Below, piece by piece: positions 33,174 to 43,729 of a stretch of DNA of 56,459 bases. Position 1 is the first letter of the stretch. Each line of letters starts with the position of its first letter. The notes under the pieces are model-generated. The model was not told the DNA's origin and ran no database searches. It was given only the letters and a program-made list of their open reading frames with translations. Source of the DNA: Cryobacterium sp. M96 (lineage in GTDB: Bacteria > Actinomycetota > Actinomycetes > Actinomycetales > Microbacteriaceae); contig NZ_PJJS01000051.1 of assembly GCF_002929845.1 (NCBI RefSeq), forward strand, positions 131,364-187,822. The letters run 5' to 3'. A program made the translations under genes and the position numbers.

Positions 33174-35963
33174 TCACTTCGGGCCGCGGTGATGTGGGTT
33201 CTGCTCCGGAACATCGTTCGCGGAGTTCTTGCGCACGGCGCGCCGCCGGAACGCTTTGTCGACCTCCATGATCACGAGAAGACCCAGCGCCAGAAGAACG
33301 CCGACCGCCAGTTCGGCCGGGCTCAGAGGTACGGTGCCGAAGATTTCCTGGGCGAACGGCAGGTAGACCACGGCGAGTTGCAGGACGAGCGCGACCAGAA
33401 TCATACTCACCAGAACCCTGTTGCCGCGCAGCCCCGTTCGCCAGACCGGCTCGACGAACGAACGGCTGGCGAGGGCTCGCGCGAGTTGAATGAAGGCGAG
33501 GCTCGTGAACACGATTGTCGCTAGGAGGGCCTCGGCTTCGGGAGTGATCGAGCCGCTGTCGCCGCCCGCGCTGTACCAAACGACCCAACCTACTGCGATC
33601 AGCGCCCCCCCGATCACCGGACCCAGCCAAGCGATCTGAGTCCCGATGCCGCGACTGAGGATGCTTTCGGTCGGCTTGAAGGGAGGCCGTCGCATCGTGT
33701 CCCGCTCGGCCCGCTCGACGCCCATCCCGAGCCCCAAGAGGCCATCCGTGAGCAGGTTGGACCACAGAATCATGATCGGGAGAAGATACAGCGGCAGTCC
33801 GAAGAGCGGCGGGATTGCCACGATCAGCACTTTCGCGAAGTTGCCTGAAATCGAGAAGCCCACGAAACGGCGCACGTTGTCGTAGACGACCCGCCCCTCC
33901 TCAACCGCGGCCACGATAGTGGCGAAGTTATCGTCGAGCAGAACGACCTCGGCGGCCTCTTTGGCGACATCCGTTCCTGATCCCATAGCCACACCGATGT
34001 CGGCCTTCTTGAGTGCCGGCGCGTCATTCACCCCGTCACCGGTCATCGCCACGATTTCGCCGTTGGCCTGCAGCGCCTCGACGATGCGCAATTTGTGCTC
34101 GGGAGACACTCGCGCGAAAACGGAGGTGGTGCGCACTGCGATGCGCAATGTCTCGCTGTCCATCTGCTCGAGCTCGCGCCCGGTCAGGGTGAGGCCGTCC
34201 GGTTCGGCGATGCCGAGATCGACGGCGATGGCACGCGCCGTGCGGGGGTGGTCGCCGGTGATCATGATGGGGCGTATTCCTGCCGTCGCGCAGCGCGCGA
34301 TGGCATCCCGAGCTTCCGAGCGGGGAGGATCAACCATCCCGATCAGCCCGAGCAGCACGAGACTCTGCTCGGCCTCCTCCCCCTTCCCCGACGGTGGGAG
34401 TTCCTCGAGGCCGCGTGCGGCGACGGCAAGCACTCGGAGGCCTTTTTCGGTCATCTGCTCGATGGAGGCGCTGAACCGAGTTCGAGCTGCGTCGTCCAGC
34501 GGGCGGACACGCCCGTTCTGCACGATCCGGTTGCAGAGCTCTGGGATACCATCTCCGGCACCTTTGACGAGGGCGAGGAAGGGAGCACCCTCTGCAACCG
34601 TCATCAGCGTGTCAAGAAGACGGGAACCACCCTCAGGGGTGCGGTGCAGTGTCGTCATGCGTTTTCGGGTCGAGTCGAAAGGCACTTCGCCCACTCGCGG
34701 TAGTCCCGAGTCGAGATCTTCCTTGCTCATGCTGAACCGATCCGCCGCGAGCACGAGGGCGCCCTCGGTCGGATCGCCGACGGCTTCAGGATGTTCAGAT
34801 CGCCGGTCCAGGACCGCGTCGTTGCAGAGGGCTGCGGCAGCGAGCAGAACCTGACCGTCATCATTGAGTTCGGGGGTCGCGCCCGCTGCGAGGTCGAAGC
34901 TGTCGCGCGGCGTCTCGAGCACAGTCACGGTCATCCGGTTCTCGGTCAGCGTGCCTGTCTTGTCCGAGCAGATGACGGTGACGGAGCCGAGAGTCTCCAC
35001 CGCGGCAAGCCGCCGCACCAGCGCCCGGCGGACGAGCATCCGTTGGGCGCCGAGGGCCAGCGTGAAGGTCAGCACAGCCGGCAGACCCTCGGGGACGATT
35101 GCCACGGCGAGCGAGACCGCGGTGAGGAGAATGAGCGAGGTCTCCTCCCCGCGGAGAAGGCCGGTCAGGAAAACGAGAATGGCGACTGCGACGGCAACGG
35201 CGGCGAGAAGCTTCGCCAGCTTGTCGAGGCGTTTCTGCAGAAGCGTTCTCTCCTGCGGGACTTCCTGGATCAGGTTGGCGATGCGTCCGAGTTCGGTGGC
35301 CATGCCCGTTTCGACGACGATGGCAGACCCTCGCCCGTAGGTTACGGAGGTGCCGAGGAAGGCCAGATTGGTGCGGTCTCCGAGAGGAATGTCGGTGCCC
35401 GGAATCGGGTCAGTGGTCTTGTCGACCGGTTCGGATTCCCCCGTCAGCGCGGCTTCCTGGGTGCGCAAATTGATGCTTTCGACGATGCGCACATCGGCCG
35501 GAATCACGGATCCGGTCTCCAAGCGCACGAGATCGCCGGGCACGAGTTCGCGCGCCGATAGCTCACGGACCTGGCCGTCACGCACGACGCGCACGGTTGG
35601 CGCTGCCATTTGTTTCAGCGCGGCGATCGCCTTCTGCGCACGGTACTCCTGCACGACCCCGAGAACAACGAACAGAACGACAATGGCGATGATGGCTGTG
35701 GCGTCGATGGCCTTGCCCAGGGCCGCAGCCAAGCCGGCGGCCACGACCAGGATCACGATCAGGATGGATGACACCTGTTCCCACAGAATGTTCCACACCG
35801 ACCGACCGGCGCGCTCCTCGAGTTCGTTGTAGCCGGACTCCTCCAGGCGATGAACGGCGATCTTCTCGTCAAGGCCCCGAGTCGCATTCGTCTGCAATCC
35901 GGCTATGACGACCGCGACTTCCTGGTCGTGCCAGGCGACCGTTTTGCCCACAACAGTGCTCAT
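33174..35963 (-). CDS. P2-type cation-transporting ATPase
   Basis: 929 residues. N-terminal cation-ATPase domain, TGES actuator motif ([11 protein letters not shown]), PEGLP in M4, phosphorylation motif DKTGTLT (about residue 333), KGA nucleotide site, [17 protein letters not shown] hinge, and M6 [13 protein letters not shown]. The PEGLP and M6 N–TD pattern place it with Ca2+/Na+-type P2 pumps. In M5 the position equivalent to SERCA Glu771 is Lys711 (SGNFAKV), so ion choice or stoichiometry may be altered. The start overlaps the stop of the V-ATPase B gene by 4 bp (ATGA), so the pump is made together with the rotary ATPase. Confidence 0.9.
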   Translation of the reverse strand: MSTVVGKTVAWHDQEVAVVIAGLQTNATRGLDEKIAVHRLEESGYNELEERAGRSVWNILWEQVSSILIVILVVAAGLAAALGKAIDATAIIAIVVLFVVLGVVQEYRAQKAIAALKQMAAPTVRVVRDGQVRELSARELVPGDLVRLETGSVIPADVRIVESINLRTQEAALTGESEPVDKTTDPIPGTDIPLGDRTNLAFLGTSVTYGRGSAIVVETGMATELGRIANLIQEVPQERTLLQKRLDKLAKLLAAVAVAVAILVFLTGLLRGEETSLILLTAVSLAVAIVPEGLPAVLTFTLALGAQRMLVRRALVRRLAAVETLGSVTVICSDKTGTLTENRMTVTVLETPRDSFDLAAGATPELNDDGQVLLAAAALCNDAVLDRRSEHPEAVGDPTEGALVLAADRFSMSKEDLDSGLPRVGEVPFDSTRKRMTTLHRTPEGGSRLLDTLMTVAEGAPFLALVKGAGDGIPELCNRIVQNGRVRPLDDAARTRFSASIEQMTEKGLRVLAVAARGLEELPPSGKGEEAEQSLVLLGLIGMVDPPRSEARDAIARCATAGIRPIMITGDHPRTARAIAVDLGIAEPDGLTLTGRELEQMDSETLRIAVRTTSVFARVSPEHKLRIVEALQANGEIVAMTGDGVNDAPALKKADIGVAMGSGTDVAKEAAEVVLLDDNFATIVAAVEEGRVVYDNVRRFVGFSISGNFAKVLIVAIPPLFGLPLYLLPIMILWSNLLTDGLLGLGMGVERAERDTMRRPPFKPTESILSRGIGTQIAWLGPVIGGALIAVGWVVWYSAGGDSGSITPEAEALLATIVFTSLAFIQLARALASRSFVEPVWRTGLRGNRVLVSMILVALVLQLAVVYLPFAQEIFGTVPLSPAELAVGVLLALGLLVIMEVDKAFRRRAVRKNSANDVPEQNPHHRGPK

Positions 35964-37390
35964 GATGTCTCCGCCATTTCATCCTTGTAGTGGTGGTAGC
36001 GCGCGAGAATATCCGGTTTGACCCGCTTGAGTTCAGCCGCAGGAAAGCGAGCGAGTAGCTCCCACGCACGGTCGAGAGTCTCGACGAGCGTGCGTGACAC
36101 ACCGGACTGGCCGACAAAACGCTGCTCGAAGTCCTCGGCGAAGGCCAGAAACCGCCGATCCTCTTCCGAAAGGGCCGACTCGCCGACGATCGAGCAGAGT
36201 TGGCGCAGTTCCCGACCTCTCGCAAAGCAGGCATAAAGCTGGTCGGCGACCGCTGAGTGATCTTCCCGGGTGCGCCCCGCACCGATGCCAGCGTTCATGA
36301 GCCGGCTCAGCGAGGGCAGAACGTCAATGGGCGGGCTGATGCCTCGCCGATGGAGATCCCGCGACAGCACGATTTGTCCCTCGGTGATGTAGCCCGTCAG
36401 ATCGGGAATGGGGTGACTGATATCGTCGTCGGGCATCGAGAGGATCATCAGCTGGGTAACCGATCCCCGGCGGCCACGCACTCGCCCGGCACGCTCGAAC
36501 AACGACGCAAGGTCGGTGTACATGTATCCCGGATAGCCCCGCCGACCCGGAATCTCCTCACGAGCCGCGGCCACCTCACGAAGCGCCTCGCAGTAGTTGG
36601 TGATGTCGGTGAGGATAACAAGCACATGGCGGTCTTCCTCCCACGCGAGGTACTCGGCGGCCGTCAGCGCAGCTCGGGGTGTCAGCAGGCGTTCGACCGT
36701 CGGGTCGTCGGCGAGGTTCAGAAAGAGCACCGTCCTTTCGAGTGCGGCGCTGTCGGCGAACTGACCACGGAAGTAGGCAGCCTCGCGTTGCGTGACCCCC
36801 ATCGCTGCGAAGACGACCACGAAGTCCTCGTCGCTTCCGAGCACCCGCGCACTCGCGGCAATTTGCACCACCAATTCGTTGGCGGGCAGGCCGAAGCCGG
36901 AGAAGATCGGAAGTTTCTGACCGCGCACCAGAGTGTTCAGGCCATCAATCGCCGAGATGCCGGTCTCGATGAACTCGGAGGGGTGATCGCGCGCAACCGG
37001 GTTCATCGGCGCCCCATTCACGTCGCGCTCGGCTACCGCCAGCAGCGGGGGGCCGCCGTCGATCGGTACGCCGGCACCGTCGAGGATCCGCCCGATGAGG
37101 CCGGGTCCGACAGGCAGTCGGGCGAAAGCACCACGGGTGCGGACGACAGTCCCCTGACGGTCAAGACCGCGGGTACCCTCAAGCACCTGCACGGTCATCT
37201 TGTCGCCGCTTACCTCGAGCACTCGACCCCGTCGTACGTCTCCGTCGGGCGCGATGACGTCAACCAGTTCGTCGTAGCCGACGCCCTGCGCCTGCTCGGC
37301 GATGAGCAGCGGGCCGGACACATAGGTGACCGTTCGGTGGTCGATGGAGAGCTTCGGGGTGGGGCCGGCTTCGGGCACTGTGGATTTCAT
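35960..37390 (-). CDS. atpB: V/A-type ATPase subunit B
   Basis: 476 residues, non-catalytic nucleotide-binding subunit of the V1/A1 head. Typical blocks: [23 protein letters not shown] start, [34 protein letters not shown] (the degenerate P-loop region), [20 protein letters not shown] and [23 protein letters not shown]. It alternates with subunit A in the hexamer. It overlaps A by 4 bp upstream and the P-type ATPase by 4 bp downstream. Confidence 0.94.
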   Translation of the reverse strand: MKSTVPEAGPTPKLSIDHRTVTYVSGPLLIAEQAQGVGYDELVDVIAPDGDVRRGRVLEVSGDKMTVQVLEGTRGLDRQGTVVRTRGAFARLPVGPGLIGRILDGAGVPIDGGPPLLAVAERDVNGAPMNPVARDHPSEFIETGISAIDGLNTLVRGQKLPIFSGFGLPANELVVQIAASARVLGSDEDFVVVFAAMGVTQREAAYFRGQFADSAALERTVLFLNLADDPTVERLLTPRAALTAAEYLAWEEDRHVLVILTDITNYCEALREVAAAREEIPGRRGYPGYMYTDLASLFERAGRVRGRRGSVTQLMILSMPDDDISHPIPDLTGYITEGQIVLSRDLHRRGISPPIDVLPSLSRLMNAGIGAGRTREDHSAVADQLYACFARGRELRQLCSIVGESALSEEDRRFLAFAEDFEQRFVGQSGVSRTLVETLDRAWELLARFPAAELKRVKPDILARYHHYKDEMAETS

Positions 37391-39147
37391 CGGAGTTCCT
37401 CAAGTTGGGTACGGATGCGAGCGGTCAGATCTTTCGAGAGCTGAGCCATTTCGGCTTCGGGCCAGGCGCGCATGCGCCCGATCTCGAGCAGCGTTGGAAC
37501 GGCCGACGCGGTGTCCGGCGCCACCCCGCGCTCGACTGCCGTCGCCAGTGCATCGTGCGCTGCGTGAATTGCGGTGAGCATCGTGTGCTGCTTGGCGAGC
37601 GAACAGGATGCGTCGCCCTCGTCGAACGCGGACTGTTGCAGAAAATCCTCTCGGAGCAGCCGCCCGATGGTGAGAACCACGCGCTGTGGCGCCGCAAGCG
37701 CGTCTGCTCCGAGGAGCTGCACGATTTCCAGCAGTGATGTCTCGCGTTGCAGCATGTCCAGCGCCCACGCCCGCAACACTGGCCAGTCCGCGGAGACCTC
37801 GTCGGCGAACCATCCGTCGAGCTGGTAGAGGGTGTAGCTGCGAGTCCAGTTGATCGACGGAAAATGACGACGCCTCGCCAGCGCGGTGTCAAGGGCCCAG
37901 AATGTCCCGGCCAATCTCAGACTGTGCTGGGTGATGGGTTCCGAGAAGTCTCCGCCAGCCGGGGAGACCGCTCCGATGACGGTGACTGAACCTGTCCGAT
38001 TCTCGTCACCGAGGCAGCGGACGGCGCCGGCCCGTTCGTAGAATTCAGCCAGGCGGGTGGCGAGGTAGGCCGGGTAGCCCTCCTCCGCCGGCATCTCTTC
38101 CAAGCGGCTCGACACCTCCCTCAGCGCCTCCCCCCAGCGGCTGGTGCTGTCGGCCATCAGCGCAACATGCAAGCCCTGGTCGCGGAAGAACTCCGCAATG
38201 GTGATCCCGGTGTAGATGCTCGCTTCACGGGCGGCCACAGGCATGTTCGACGTATTCGCGATCAGCACCGTTCGCTGCATCAGCGACGTCCCCGTGCGTG
38301 GGTCGACGAGCGCCGGAAACTCCTCGAGCACCTCTGCCAGCTCGTTGCCGCGTTCGCCGCAGCCGATGTAGATGACAACATCCGCCGTCGACCACTTTGC
38401 GAGCGACTGTTCGAGCACGGTTTTGCCCGTGCCGAACCCTCCCGGGATCGCCGCTGCGCCACCCCGAGCGATGGGGAAAAGAGTGTCGATGACGCGTTGG
38501 CCGGTCACGAGGGGCACCTCGAGAGCGAGTCGCTGCGAGGCCGGCCGAGCCTGGCGCACGGGCCAGTACTGCAGCATCGCCACTTCCTCGTCGCCGACCG
38601 TTGCGACCGGTTCGCTGACTCGCAGGAGGCCGGTGCGCAGGTTGCGAACGATTCCGCTCACTCCCGGCGGCACCAGAACACGGTGCGCCATCGCCGCATC
38701 CGGCACAGTTCCGAGCAGGTCGCCCGACCCCACCTGGTCACCCTCGCGAACCGCCGGCGAGAAGTCCCACCTGCGCTCGCGATCCAACGCTGTTGCGCGG
38801 GCCCCGCGCGCGATGGTCGCGACAGCATACGGGTTGTCGCCGCGCCTGGCGAGCTCCCTCAGCGGTCGTTGCGTCCCATCGAGGATCTGGCCCAGCAGCC
38901 CCGGCCCCAGCTCGACCTGGAGCGGCTGGCCGGTATTCACGACAGGTTCGCCGACCGCGAGGCCCGCGGTGTCCTCGTACACCTGGATGACGCAGCGTTC
39001 GCCGTCGATCCGGATCACCTCGCCGGGGAGTTGGGCCGTGCCGACGAGCACGACGTCGTAGAGCCGGGCGTGGAGGCCTATCGCCTCGGCCACGGGGCCG
39101 GCGACCCGCCATAGGGTTCCGGCGTCGGTCAGGGTTTGTGTGTTCAT
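37387..39147 (-). CDS. atpA: V/A-type ATPase catalytic subunit A
   Basis: 586 residues. Catalytic P-loop GGFGTGKT at residues 236–243, followed by [42 protein letters not shown] and [16 protein letters not shown], all diagnostic of the A subunit. The non-homologous bulge that separates A from F-type beta lies before the P-loop (about 110–200). I chose ATG 39147, which shares a base with the stop of subunit F (TAATG); the frame is open further upstream to 39195. It hydrolyses or makes ATP in the cytoplasmic head. Confidence 0.95.
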   Translation of the reverse strand: MNTQTLTDAGTLWRVAGPVAEAIGLHARLYDVVLVGTAQLPGEVIRIDGERCVIQVYEDTAGLAVGEPVVNTGQPLQVELGPGLLGQILDGTQRPLRELARRGDNPYAVATIARGARATALDRERRWDFSPAVREGDQVGSGDLLGTVPDAAMAHRVLVPPGVSGIVRNLRTGLLRVSEPVATVGDEEVAMLQYWPVRQARPASQRLALEVPLVTGQRVIDTLFPIARGGAAAIPGGFGTGKTVLEQSLAKWSTADVVIYIGCGERGNELAEVLEEFPALVDPRTGTSLMQRTVLIANTSNMPVAAREASIYTGITIAEFFRDQGLHVALMADSTSRWGEALREVSSRLEEMPAEEGYPAYLATRLAEFYERAGAVRCLGDENRTGSVTVIGAVSPAGGDFSEPITQHSLRLAGTFWALDTALARRRHFPSINWTRSYTLYQLDGWFADEVSADWPVLRAWALDMLQRETSLLEIVQLLGADALAAPQRVVLTIGRLLREDFLQQSAFDEGDASCSLAKQHTMLTAIHAAHDALATAVERGVAPDTASAVPTLLEIGRMRAWPEAEMAQLSKDLTARIRTQLEELR

Positions 39148-39512
39148 TACCGGCCTTCTGAGTCGAATGTGATTTCGTAACCGACTGCCTGCCACAGCCG
39201 TTGGAGGAGTTGTTCTCGCCGTCCGGAGTCGCCGTGCGGACGCTCCCCGGAGGGGAGTGCGACCACGAGTGGGGGCAGGGTTCTTTCGATACGCCGGAGT
39301 AGCGGCGGGTCGAGGGACGTGTAGAACGGTTCATGCACCGCGATCACGCCCACCTCCACGCCCTCGTCGAGGAGTTCGCGGAGTCTGGTGCCTGCCGCCT
39401 CGGCATCGGCGACGACCATCACATCAGCACCGGCCAGGCGGTACCCGACGGCCAGTTCATCGACCGTCATCACCAGCAAGCGAGAACGCGCATCCGCTGT
39501 CACGCTCATCAT
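39147..39512 (-). CDS. V/A-type ATPase subunit F
   Basis: 121 residues, a small alpha/beta protein of the central stalk. LLVMTVDELAVGYRLAGADV and the GVEVGVIAVHEPFYTSLDP stretch match subunit F (the DDExxxGxRLAG pattern). It ends one base into the start of subunit A and overlaps subunit C by 4 bp. Confidence 0.85.
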   Translation of the reverse strand: MMSVTADARSRLLVMTVDELAVGYRLAGADVMVVADAEAAGTRLRELLDEGVEVGVIAVHEPFYTSLDPPLLRRIERTLPPLVVALPSGERPHGDSGRREQLLQRLWQAVGYEITFDSEGR

Positions 39513-40603
39513 CGTCGGGCCTTCGGCAAGAGAAGCTGCCCATCGAGGTCACCCGGAGAAGTCCCCAGAGCAGCGCCCTGGGCCAACACCCGGAGATTCC
39601 GCGTCTCCAGTGCCAACTCGGCGACGTAAGCGATCGGAATGGCGATACCCGAGGGATCTCCGCGGCGAAACAGCGAGATCTCGTTCAGCACCCGCTGCTG
39701 CTCCAAAGCGCGCTGAGTCCTCGCGACGTCGCCGTCGCGCGACCAGGCCTCAAGCGGGCTGTCAAGGTAGCGGGCCGACGCGGAAAGAAGTGCAGCAGCC
39801 TCGGTGTCTTCGGCCTGCCTCAACGCCGACTCCAGTGTGGAGGTGACGATTCCGCCACCGGGTAGCCAGGGTGCGACGTCGGGCAGCTTGGACATTTCGC
39901 GACGGGACAGTGCGGAACGAAGTCGCAGCAGCGCGATCACATTGGTTTCGTCGACGCTGCGCGCAAGCGAGGCGCGGAGGTCGACGGCCTCACTGCCAAG
40001 GTCATCAAGTTCGCCGACAACCCATCCCGTGTGGGCGGCAGTGATTGTGCTCTCAAATTGGCCGAGGTTGCCATCACGTTCGTAGGTGGCAAAGGCGTCC
40101 ACGGTGGCGCGCGCTGTGACGACGTCGGGCAGCTCCCAGCCCGCCAGCAGCGAGACAACAGCAGCCGGCTCGTGTTGGCGAACGATTTCACGGGCCAGGA
40201 GGTCGGTGAAGGCGCCCACGGGGATGATCTCGTCGAGCACCTGCTCTTCGTCTGCGCTCCGCAGAGCACCACGCAGCAGCACGAGCAGATTGTGCAAGTC
40301 GAATCGGGCCAACAGGAGGTCGACCAGGTGTAGCGCAGCTTCACTGTAGAACCCGCGCATCGACTCGAGTTCGCGGGCTTCATGCCCTCGAAGTGCGGCG
40401 TTCAAAAGCCGCACGCCGCCGCCGCGGGCAAGTGCAGCTTCGGCCTCGGCTCGGAGCGCCGTCGAGGCGAGCGCACCCAGCAGGCCGTCGACGTCGCGTC
40501 CCATCAGTTCGGAGAGCTGCTTCTCCCCCATGCGATCAAGCCGCCGGACCCGGAGCCGGGTGTTTCCGTACTCGAAGCGGGGACGCACCCGCAGGATCGC
40601 CAT
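39509..40603 (-). CDS. V/A-type ATPase subunit C (AC39-like)
   Basis: 364 residues, nearly all helical, with the family layout: N-terminal YGNTRLRVRRLDRMGEKQL, the block DLHNLLVLLRGALRSADEEQV and the C-terminal NEISLFRRGDPSGIAIPIAYVAE. The last motif (Pro-x-x-Ile-AYxxxxE) is characteristic of the subunit that couples the rotor ring to the central stalk. Start and stop share a base with the neighbours on the E side. Confidence 0.84.
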   Translation of the reverse strand: MAILRVRPRFEYGNTRLRVRRLDRMGEKQLSELMGRDVDGLLGALASTALRAEAEAALARGGGVRLLNAALRGHEARELESMRGFYSEAALHLVDLLLARFDLHNLLVLLRGALRSADEEQVLDEIIPVGAFTDLLAREIVRQHEPAAVVSLLAGWELPDVVTARATVDAFATYERDGNLGQFESTITAAHTGWVVGELDDLGSEAVDLRASLARSVDETNVIALLRLRSALSRREMSKLPDVAPWLPGGGIVTSTLESALRQAEDTEAAALLSASARYLDSPLEAWSRDGDVARTQRALEQQRVLNEISLFRRGDPSGIAIPIAYVAELALETRNLRVLAQGAALGTSPGDLDGQLLLPKARR

Positions 40604-41196
40604 CAGCTGCTTTCGCTTCCCGCAGTGACGATGGTTCGTGCATAGAGCATCCGAAGGCAGGGTTCGGCATCGACCAGGCGCTGTTCCAGAGTGTTGATCA
40701 CAGTGCGGCCATCGGGATCGACCGCGTGGATCCCACCCCAGGTCGATAGCGACGCTTCAAGCGTCACGGGGGGAACGGTGCTCGCCAGCAGCTCCTGAGC
40801 AGTGATCGCATCGCGGGGGTCCACCCGGATCAGCACGGTGCCGGGGAGTGCCGCGATCGCACCCTGGATGAGCTCGCCCAATAGCCGCGGGTACGCCGGT
40901 GAGTACCGGGCTGACCTCAATTCCTCCGCGAGGTCCGCCCGCAGCGCGAGATAGGCCTCTTCGCGAGCAAGACGGACTTGGCGGACGGCGGCAAGACGGG
41001 CGGCTGCTATTCGCCGGCCGGCATCGACCTGGGATTCGGCCGTGGCCCGCAGTTCGAGCTCACGCTCAAGCCCGTGCGCCCTGGTGGAAGCCTCGGCGAC
41101 CGTGGCGTCCGCCTCAGCTCGCAGCGCTCGCAGGTCCGCCGCGATATCGTCGTCGGCTTCGGCCTGGATGGCCTGAAGCAGGTCTGTGAGCGGCAT
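40603..41196 (-). CDS. V/A-type ATPase subunit E
   Basis: 197 residues, peripheral stalk. Long N-terminal helix rich in Ala/Glu/Arg (about residues 1–100), then a globular C-terminal domain with LIRVDPRDAITAQELL and GGIHAVDPDGRTVINTLEQRL. I chose ATG 41196, which shares a base with the stop of subunit K; the frame is open upstream across K and into subunit I, but that part is a shadow of those genes. Confidence 0.82.
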   Translation of the reverse strand: MPLTDLLQAIQAEADDDIAADLRALRAEADATVAEASTRAHGLERELELRATAESQVDAGRRIAAARLAAVRQVRLAREEAYLALRADLAEELRSARYSPAYPRLLGELIQGAIAALPGTVLIRVDPRDAITAQELLASTVPPVTLEASLSTWGGIHAVDPDGRTVINTLEQRLVDAEPCLRMLYARTIVTAGSESS

Positions 41197-41423
41197 CAGG
41201 CCGGCAGCAGGAGGATTGCCATAGCAGCCACGGCGAAACCAAGGATGACCAGGGTCTCCGGGATCGCGACCAGCAGAATGGCCCTGCCGGCGAGTTCCGG
41301 CTTCTCGGCGATGGCACCCATGGCTGCCGCACCGATTCGGGCTTGAGCCAGCCCGGTTGCCAGCGCCGAGATGCCTACTGCGAGGGCCGCGCCGATTGCG
41401 ATGAGTCCGATTCCAATGTCCAT
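41196..41423 (-). CDS. V/A-type ATPase proteolipid (c-ring) subunit K
   Basis: Only 75 residues, two transmembrane helices, the single-hairpin form. Ion-binding Glu56 lies in AIPETLVI in helix 2, the archaeal-like PET motif. Gln27 in helix 1 aligns with the Gln used by Na+-binding rings, and Thr57 follows the Glu, so the ligand set is compatible with Na+ as well as H+. The start ATG 41423 lies 14 bp after the stop of subunit I and the stop overlaps the start of subunit E. It is embedded in a larger open frame that starts upstream and is not real. Confidence 0.87.
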   Translation of the reverse strand: MDIGIGLIAIGAALAVGISALATGLAQARIGAAAMGAIAEKPELAGRAILLVAIPETLVILGFAVAAMAILLLPA

Positions 41424-41437
41424 TTTTTTCTCCTGGG

Positions 41438-43372
41438 TTATGAGTGTGATTTTCCGAACGGGATGAAGGCTTGACCGCCGCCAATGAAGAACTTCGAGAA
41501 GAACTCGACGTAATGAAGTCGTAGCGCTTGGATCATGGGGCTGAAACCTGCGAGAGCGAGGTTGAGTACGTGAAAGAACGTCGCGACGATGATGCCGAGC
41601 CAGAGCGGGCCCACGGTGGCGAGCTCGTTGGCGACGATGGCGAGGTATACCGACGCAAGGCCGACGGCGGCCAGCCGCAGATAGGAGAGGATGTTCCCAA
41701 TCGCGCCGAGCAGCTCCAGCGGCGCCATTATCAACCCGAGAGTGCCGTGGAGCGACATCACGAGGACCAGGCCGACCACGGTCAGGGCTATTGCCGGCGA
41801 CATGAATCCCGGCGGCAGGGCGCCTGCCGCAAAACCGGCCAGACCCAACATCCCGCACAGGAAAGCGAACGTTCCCACCCGATCGAGGAGGTGACGGTGC
41901 GCGCGGTCCCGCCACGATTGCCACATGCCGAGGACAACGCCGAGCAGTACGTGCGCAGCCCCGATCGCCAGTGCGAACAGCAGGAGCGGCTGCAATGCGT
42001 TTGCGTCGCCGCGGTAGAACCACAGCGAGAAGTCACCGAAGAGGTTTTTACCGAGATTGCCCAAAGCCTCTCCGAAAAGGAAACCGAAGATGATCGCCCA
42101 GATCGCACCGAACACCAGAACGCTGCACAAGTCGGCGATACCGGGGGAAATCCTGCCAAATTTCCGGCGAGCCCAGAGGCCGACGAGAAGAAGAGCCGTG
42201 CCGTACACCACATCGCCGACCATCACGCCGAACATCAACGGCAGGAAAAGCGCCATCAGCCCGGTGGGGTCCAGACTGGCGGCACGGGGGTTGTCCAAAA
42301 AGCGGGTCAGAAGGCCGAACGGGCGCGCCACCCGGCGCTCCTTCATCAGCACCGGTGTGCTGTGGGCACGTTCGTCGTGAGGTAGTTCCTCGATTGCGAG
42401 CGGACCCATCGAGAGAGCGGCGAGTGCCTCGTGGAAACGAGCCACGTGTGGGCGCGGAACCCAGCCGACGACGGCGAATGCGCGGTCGGTTACCCCGGCC
42501 CCGGCGGCGGCGGCGAGTTGTTCGAGTTCCGCGCGAGCGCCCGCAAGCGTGACGTGCCATGCCTCCACGTGCGGGCCGATGAGCTCCTCCAGCACCTGAT
42601 GCGCGTCAGCGAGCTCCCGCGGAAGGGCATCCAGCCGCGTACGCATCCCTGCCAGAGCTCCGAAGAGAGACTGCCCGGAGTAGGCGCTTGGGAGGGGCAG
42701 GTGCCGAACGTGTTCCTGCCCCAGGAGGGCGTGCAGGCGTGCGCTGTCGCTGTGTGAGAAGACGAGCAAACAGCCGATCGCATCCGTGCCGACCCGGGCC
42801 GAGGTGAGATCGAAGCGCACTCCGAACACCTCGGTCAGTTCGCGCCGTAACGTGTCGACCAATGTGTCATCGGACGTATTCAGTACCAGAGCCGCGGTGT
42901 CCAGCCCGAGTTTCTGTAACTCGTATTCGGGGAGGGCCGCAAGCTCTGGCACCAGTCTCGCCAGTTGCTCCAGCGGGTGCAGGTACCTGGGCAGCACCGC
43001 CAGCTCATCCGTGAGCGAATCAAGATGTTGGGCGGCTTCCTGTACCAGAATGCTGATGCGGTCGAGCTCGGCCTCGACGTCGGCCAGGTCGACAGCACCG
43101 CTGACGGGATCCGGGTCCCCATGGAGACGAGAGTCACCTCGATCATCGCTGCCGACGAGTGCGAGCAGTGCGTCGAGGCGGGCGACGAGGAGTTCAAGAC
43201 GCGCCTGCGTGAGGGAGTTGGCGTCATTCAAACCGGCGGCATCGACATCGAGCGCCGGATCGCGGGCAACGTCGACCAATTGCATGCCCTGGAGACGGTA
43301 GATACCTTCGAGAACCGCACTCAGTTCTTCGCGACGGCCCGCGATTTGCAACTTGGCCATGGGGATCAGCAT
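41438..43372 (-). CDS. V/A-type ATPase subunit I (stator a-subunit)
   Basis: 644 residues: a cytoplasmic N-terminal half (about 1–330) with coiled helices, followed by seven to eight membrane helices. The membrane half begins near GLMALFLPLMFGVMVGDVVYG, includes FGFLFGEALGN, and ends YVEFFSKFFIGGGQAFIPFGK. The conserved HxxRLHYVEFFSKF-like end (here ALRLHYVEFF) bears the arginine of the ion channel. It anchors the stator and forms the ion half-channels with the c-ring. Confidence 0.9.
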   Translation of the reverse strand: MLIPMAKLQIAGRREELSAVLEGIYRLQGMQLVDVARDPALDVDAAGLNDANSLTQARLELLVARLDALLALVGSDDRGDSRLHGDPDPVSGAVDLADVEAELDRISILVQEAAQHLDSLTDELAVLPRYLHPLEQLARLVPELAALPEYELQKLGLDTAALVLNTSDDTLVDTLRRELTEVFGVRFDLTSARVGTDAIGCLLVFSHSDSARLHALLGQEHVRHLPLPSAYSGQSLFGALAGMRTRLDALPRELADAHQVLEELIGPHVEAWHVTLAGARAELEQLAAAAGAGVTDRAFAVVGWVPRPHVARFHEALAALSMGPLAIEELPHDERAHSTPVLMKERRVARPFGLLTRFLDNPRAASLDPTGLMALFLPLMFGVMVGDVVYGTALLLVGLWARRKFGRISPGIADLCSVLVFGAIWAIIFGFLFGEALGNLGKNLFGDFSLWFYRGDANALQPLLLFALAIGAAHVLLGVVLGMWQSWRDRAHRHLLDRVGTFAFLCGMLGLAGFAAGALPPGFMSPAIALTVVGLVLVMSLHGTLGLIMAPLELLGAIGNILSYLRLAAVGLASVYLAIVANELATVGPLWLGIIVATFFHVLNLALAGFSPMIQALRLHYVEFFSKFFIGGGQAFIPFGKSHS

Positions 43373-43375
43373 CGG

Positions 43376-43729
43376 CTAGGCATCCGAACGGTCGAAAGTC
43401 TCGGGAGCGGCTACTGCCCGCATCTCGGCGAGCAGGGCGGCTCGCTCGGTGGTCAGCCACAGGTGCAGTGCAGCGATCTCGGCGTCCGCTTCCGCTCGGA
43501 TCGACCCGGTCTCGAGCTCGCTGGCTGAACTCACTTCCTCGCGGGCGCGCTCCGCGGCACGCGAACCACGGTCTTGGGCTTCGGCAATGAGGCGATCAGC
43601 CTCCCGCCGGGCGTCCTGACGGCTCTCAGCTGCAAAGGCACGGTGCTTCACGGTGTCCGAGAGCGTACGCTCCAAGTCGCGGATGGCGTTGATCGCTCCC
43701 GGCATTTTCTGCACACCTCGGGTGGTCAC
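43376..43729 (-). CDS. V/A-type ATPase stalk subunit G/H
   Basis: 117 residues, one long charged coiled coil rich in Ala, Glu and Arg (AIRDLERTLSDTVKHRAFAAE, QDARREADRLIAEAQDRG). This is the pattern of the G/H subunit that pairs with E in the peripheral stalk. Sequence similarity alone is weak for such helices; its place between D and I in the operon supports the call. It overlaps D by 4 bp and is 3 bp from subunit I. Confidence 0.72.
   Translation of the reverse strand: MTTRGVQKMPGAINAIRDLERTLSDTVKHRAFAAESRQDARREADRLIAEAQDRGSRAAERAREEVSSASELETGSIRAEADAEIAALHLWLTTERAALLAEMRAVAAPETFDRSDA

Noticed and set aside
36257..37444. Long open frame antisense to V-ATPase subunit B
   Set aside because: Shadow of a strongly conserved gene; composition rich in His/Arg/Asp without domain pattern.
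41424..42023. Large upstream extension of the subunit K frame
   Set aside because: The extension is a shadow of subunit I; the proteolipid is complete from ATG 41423.
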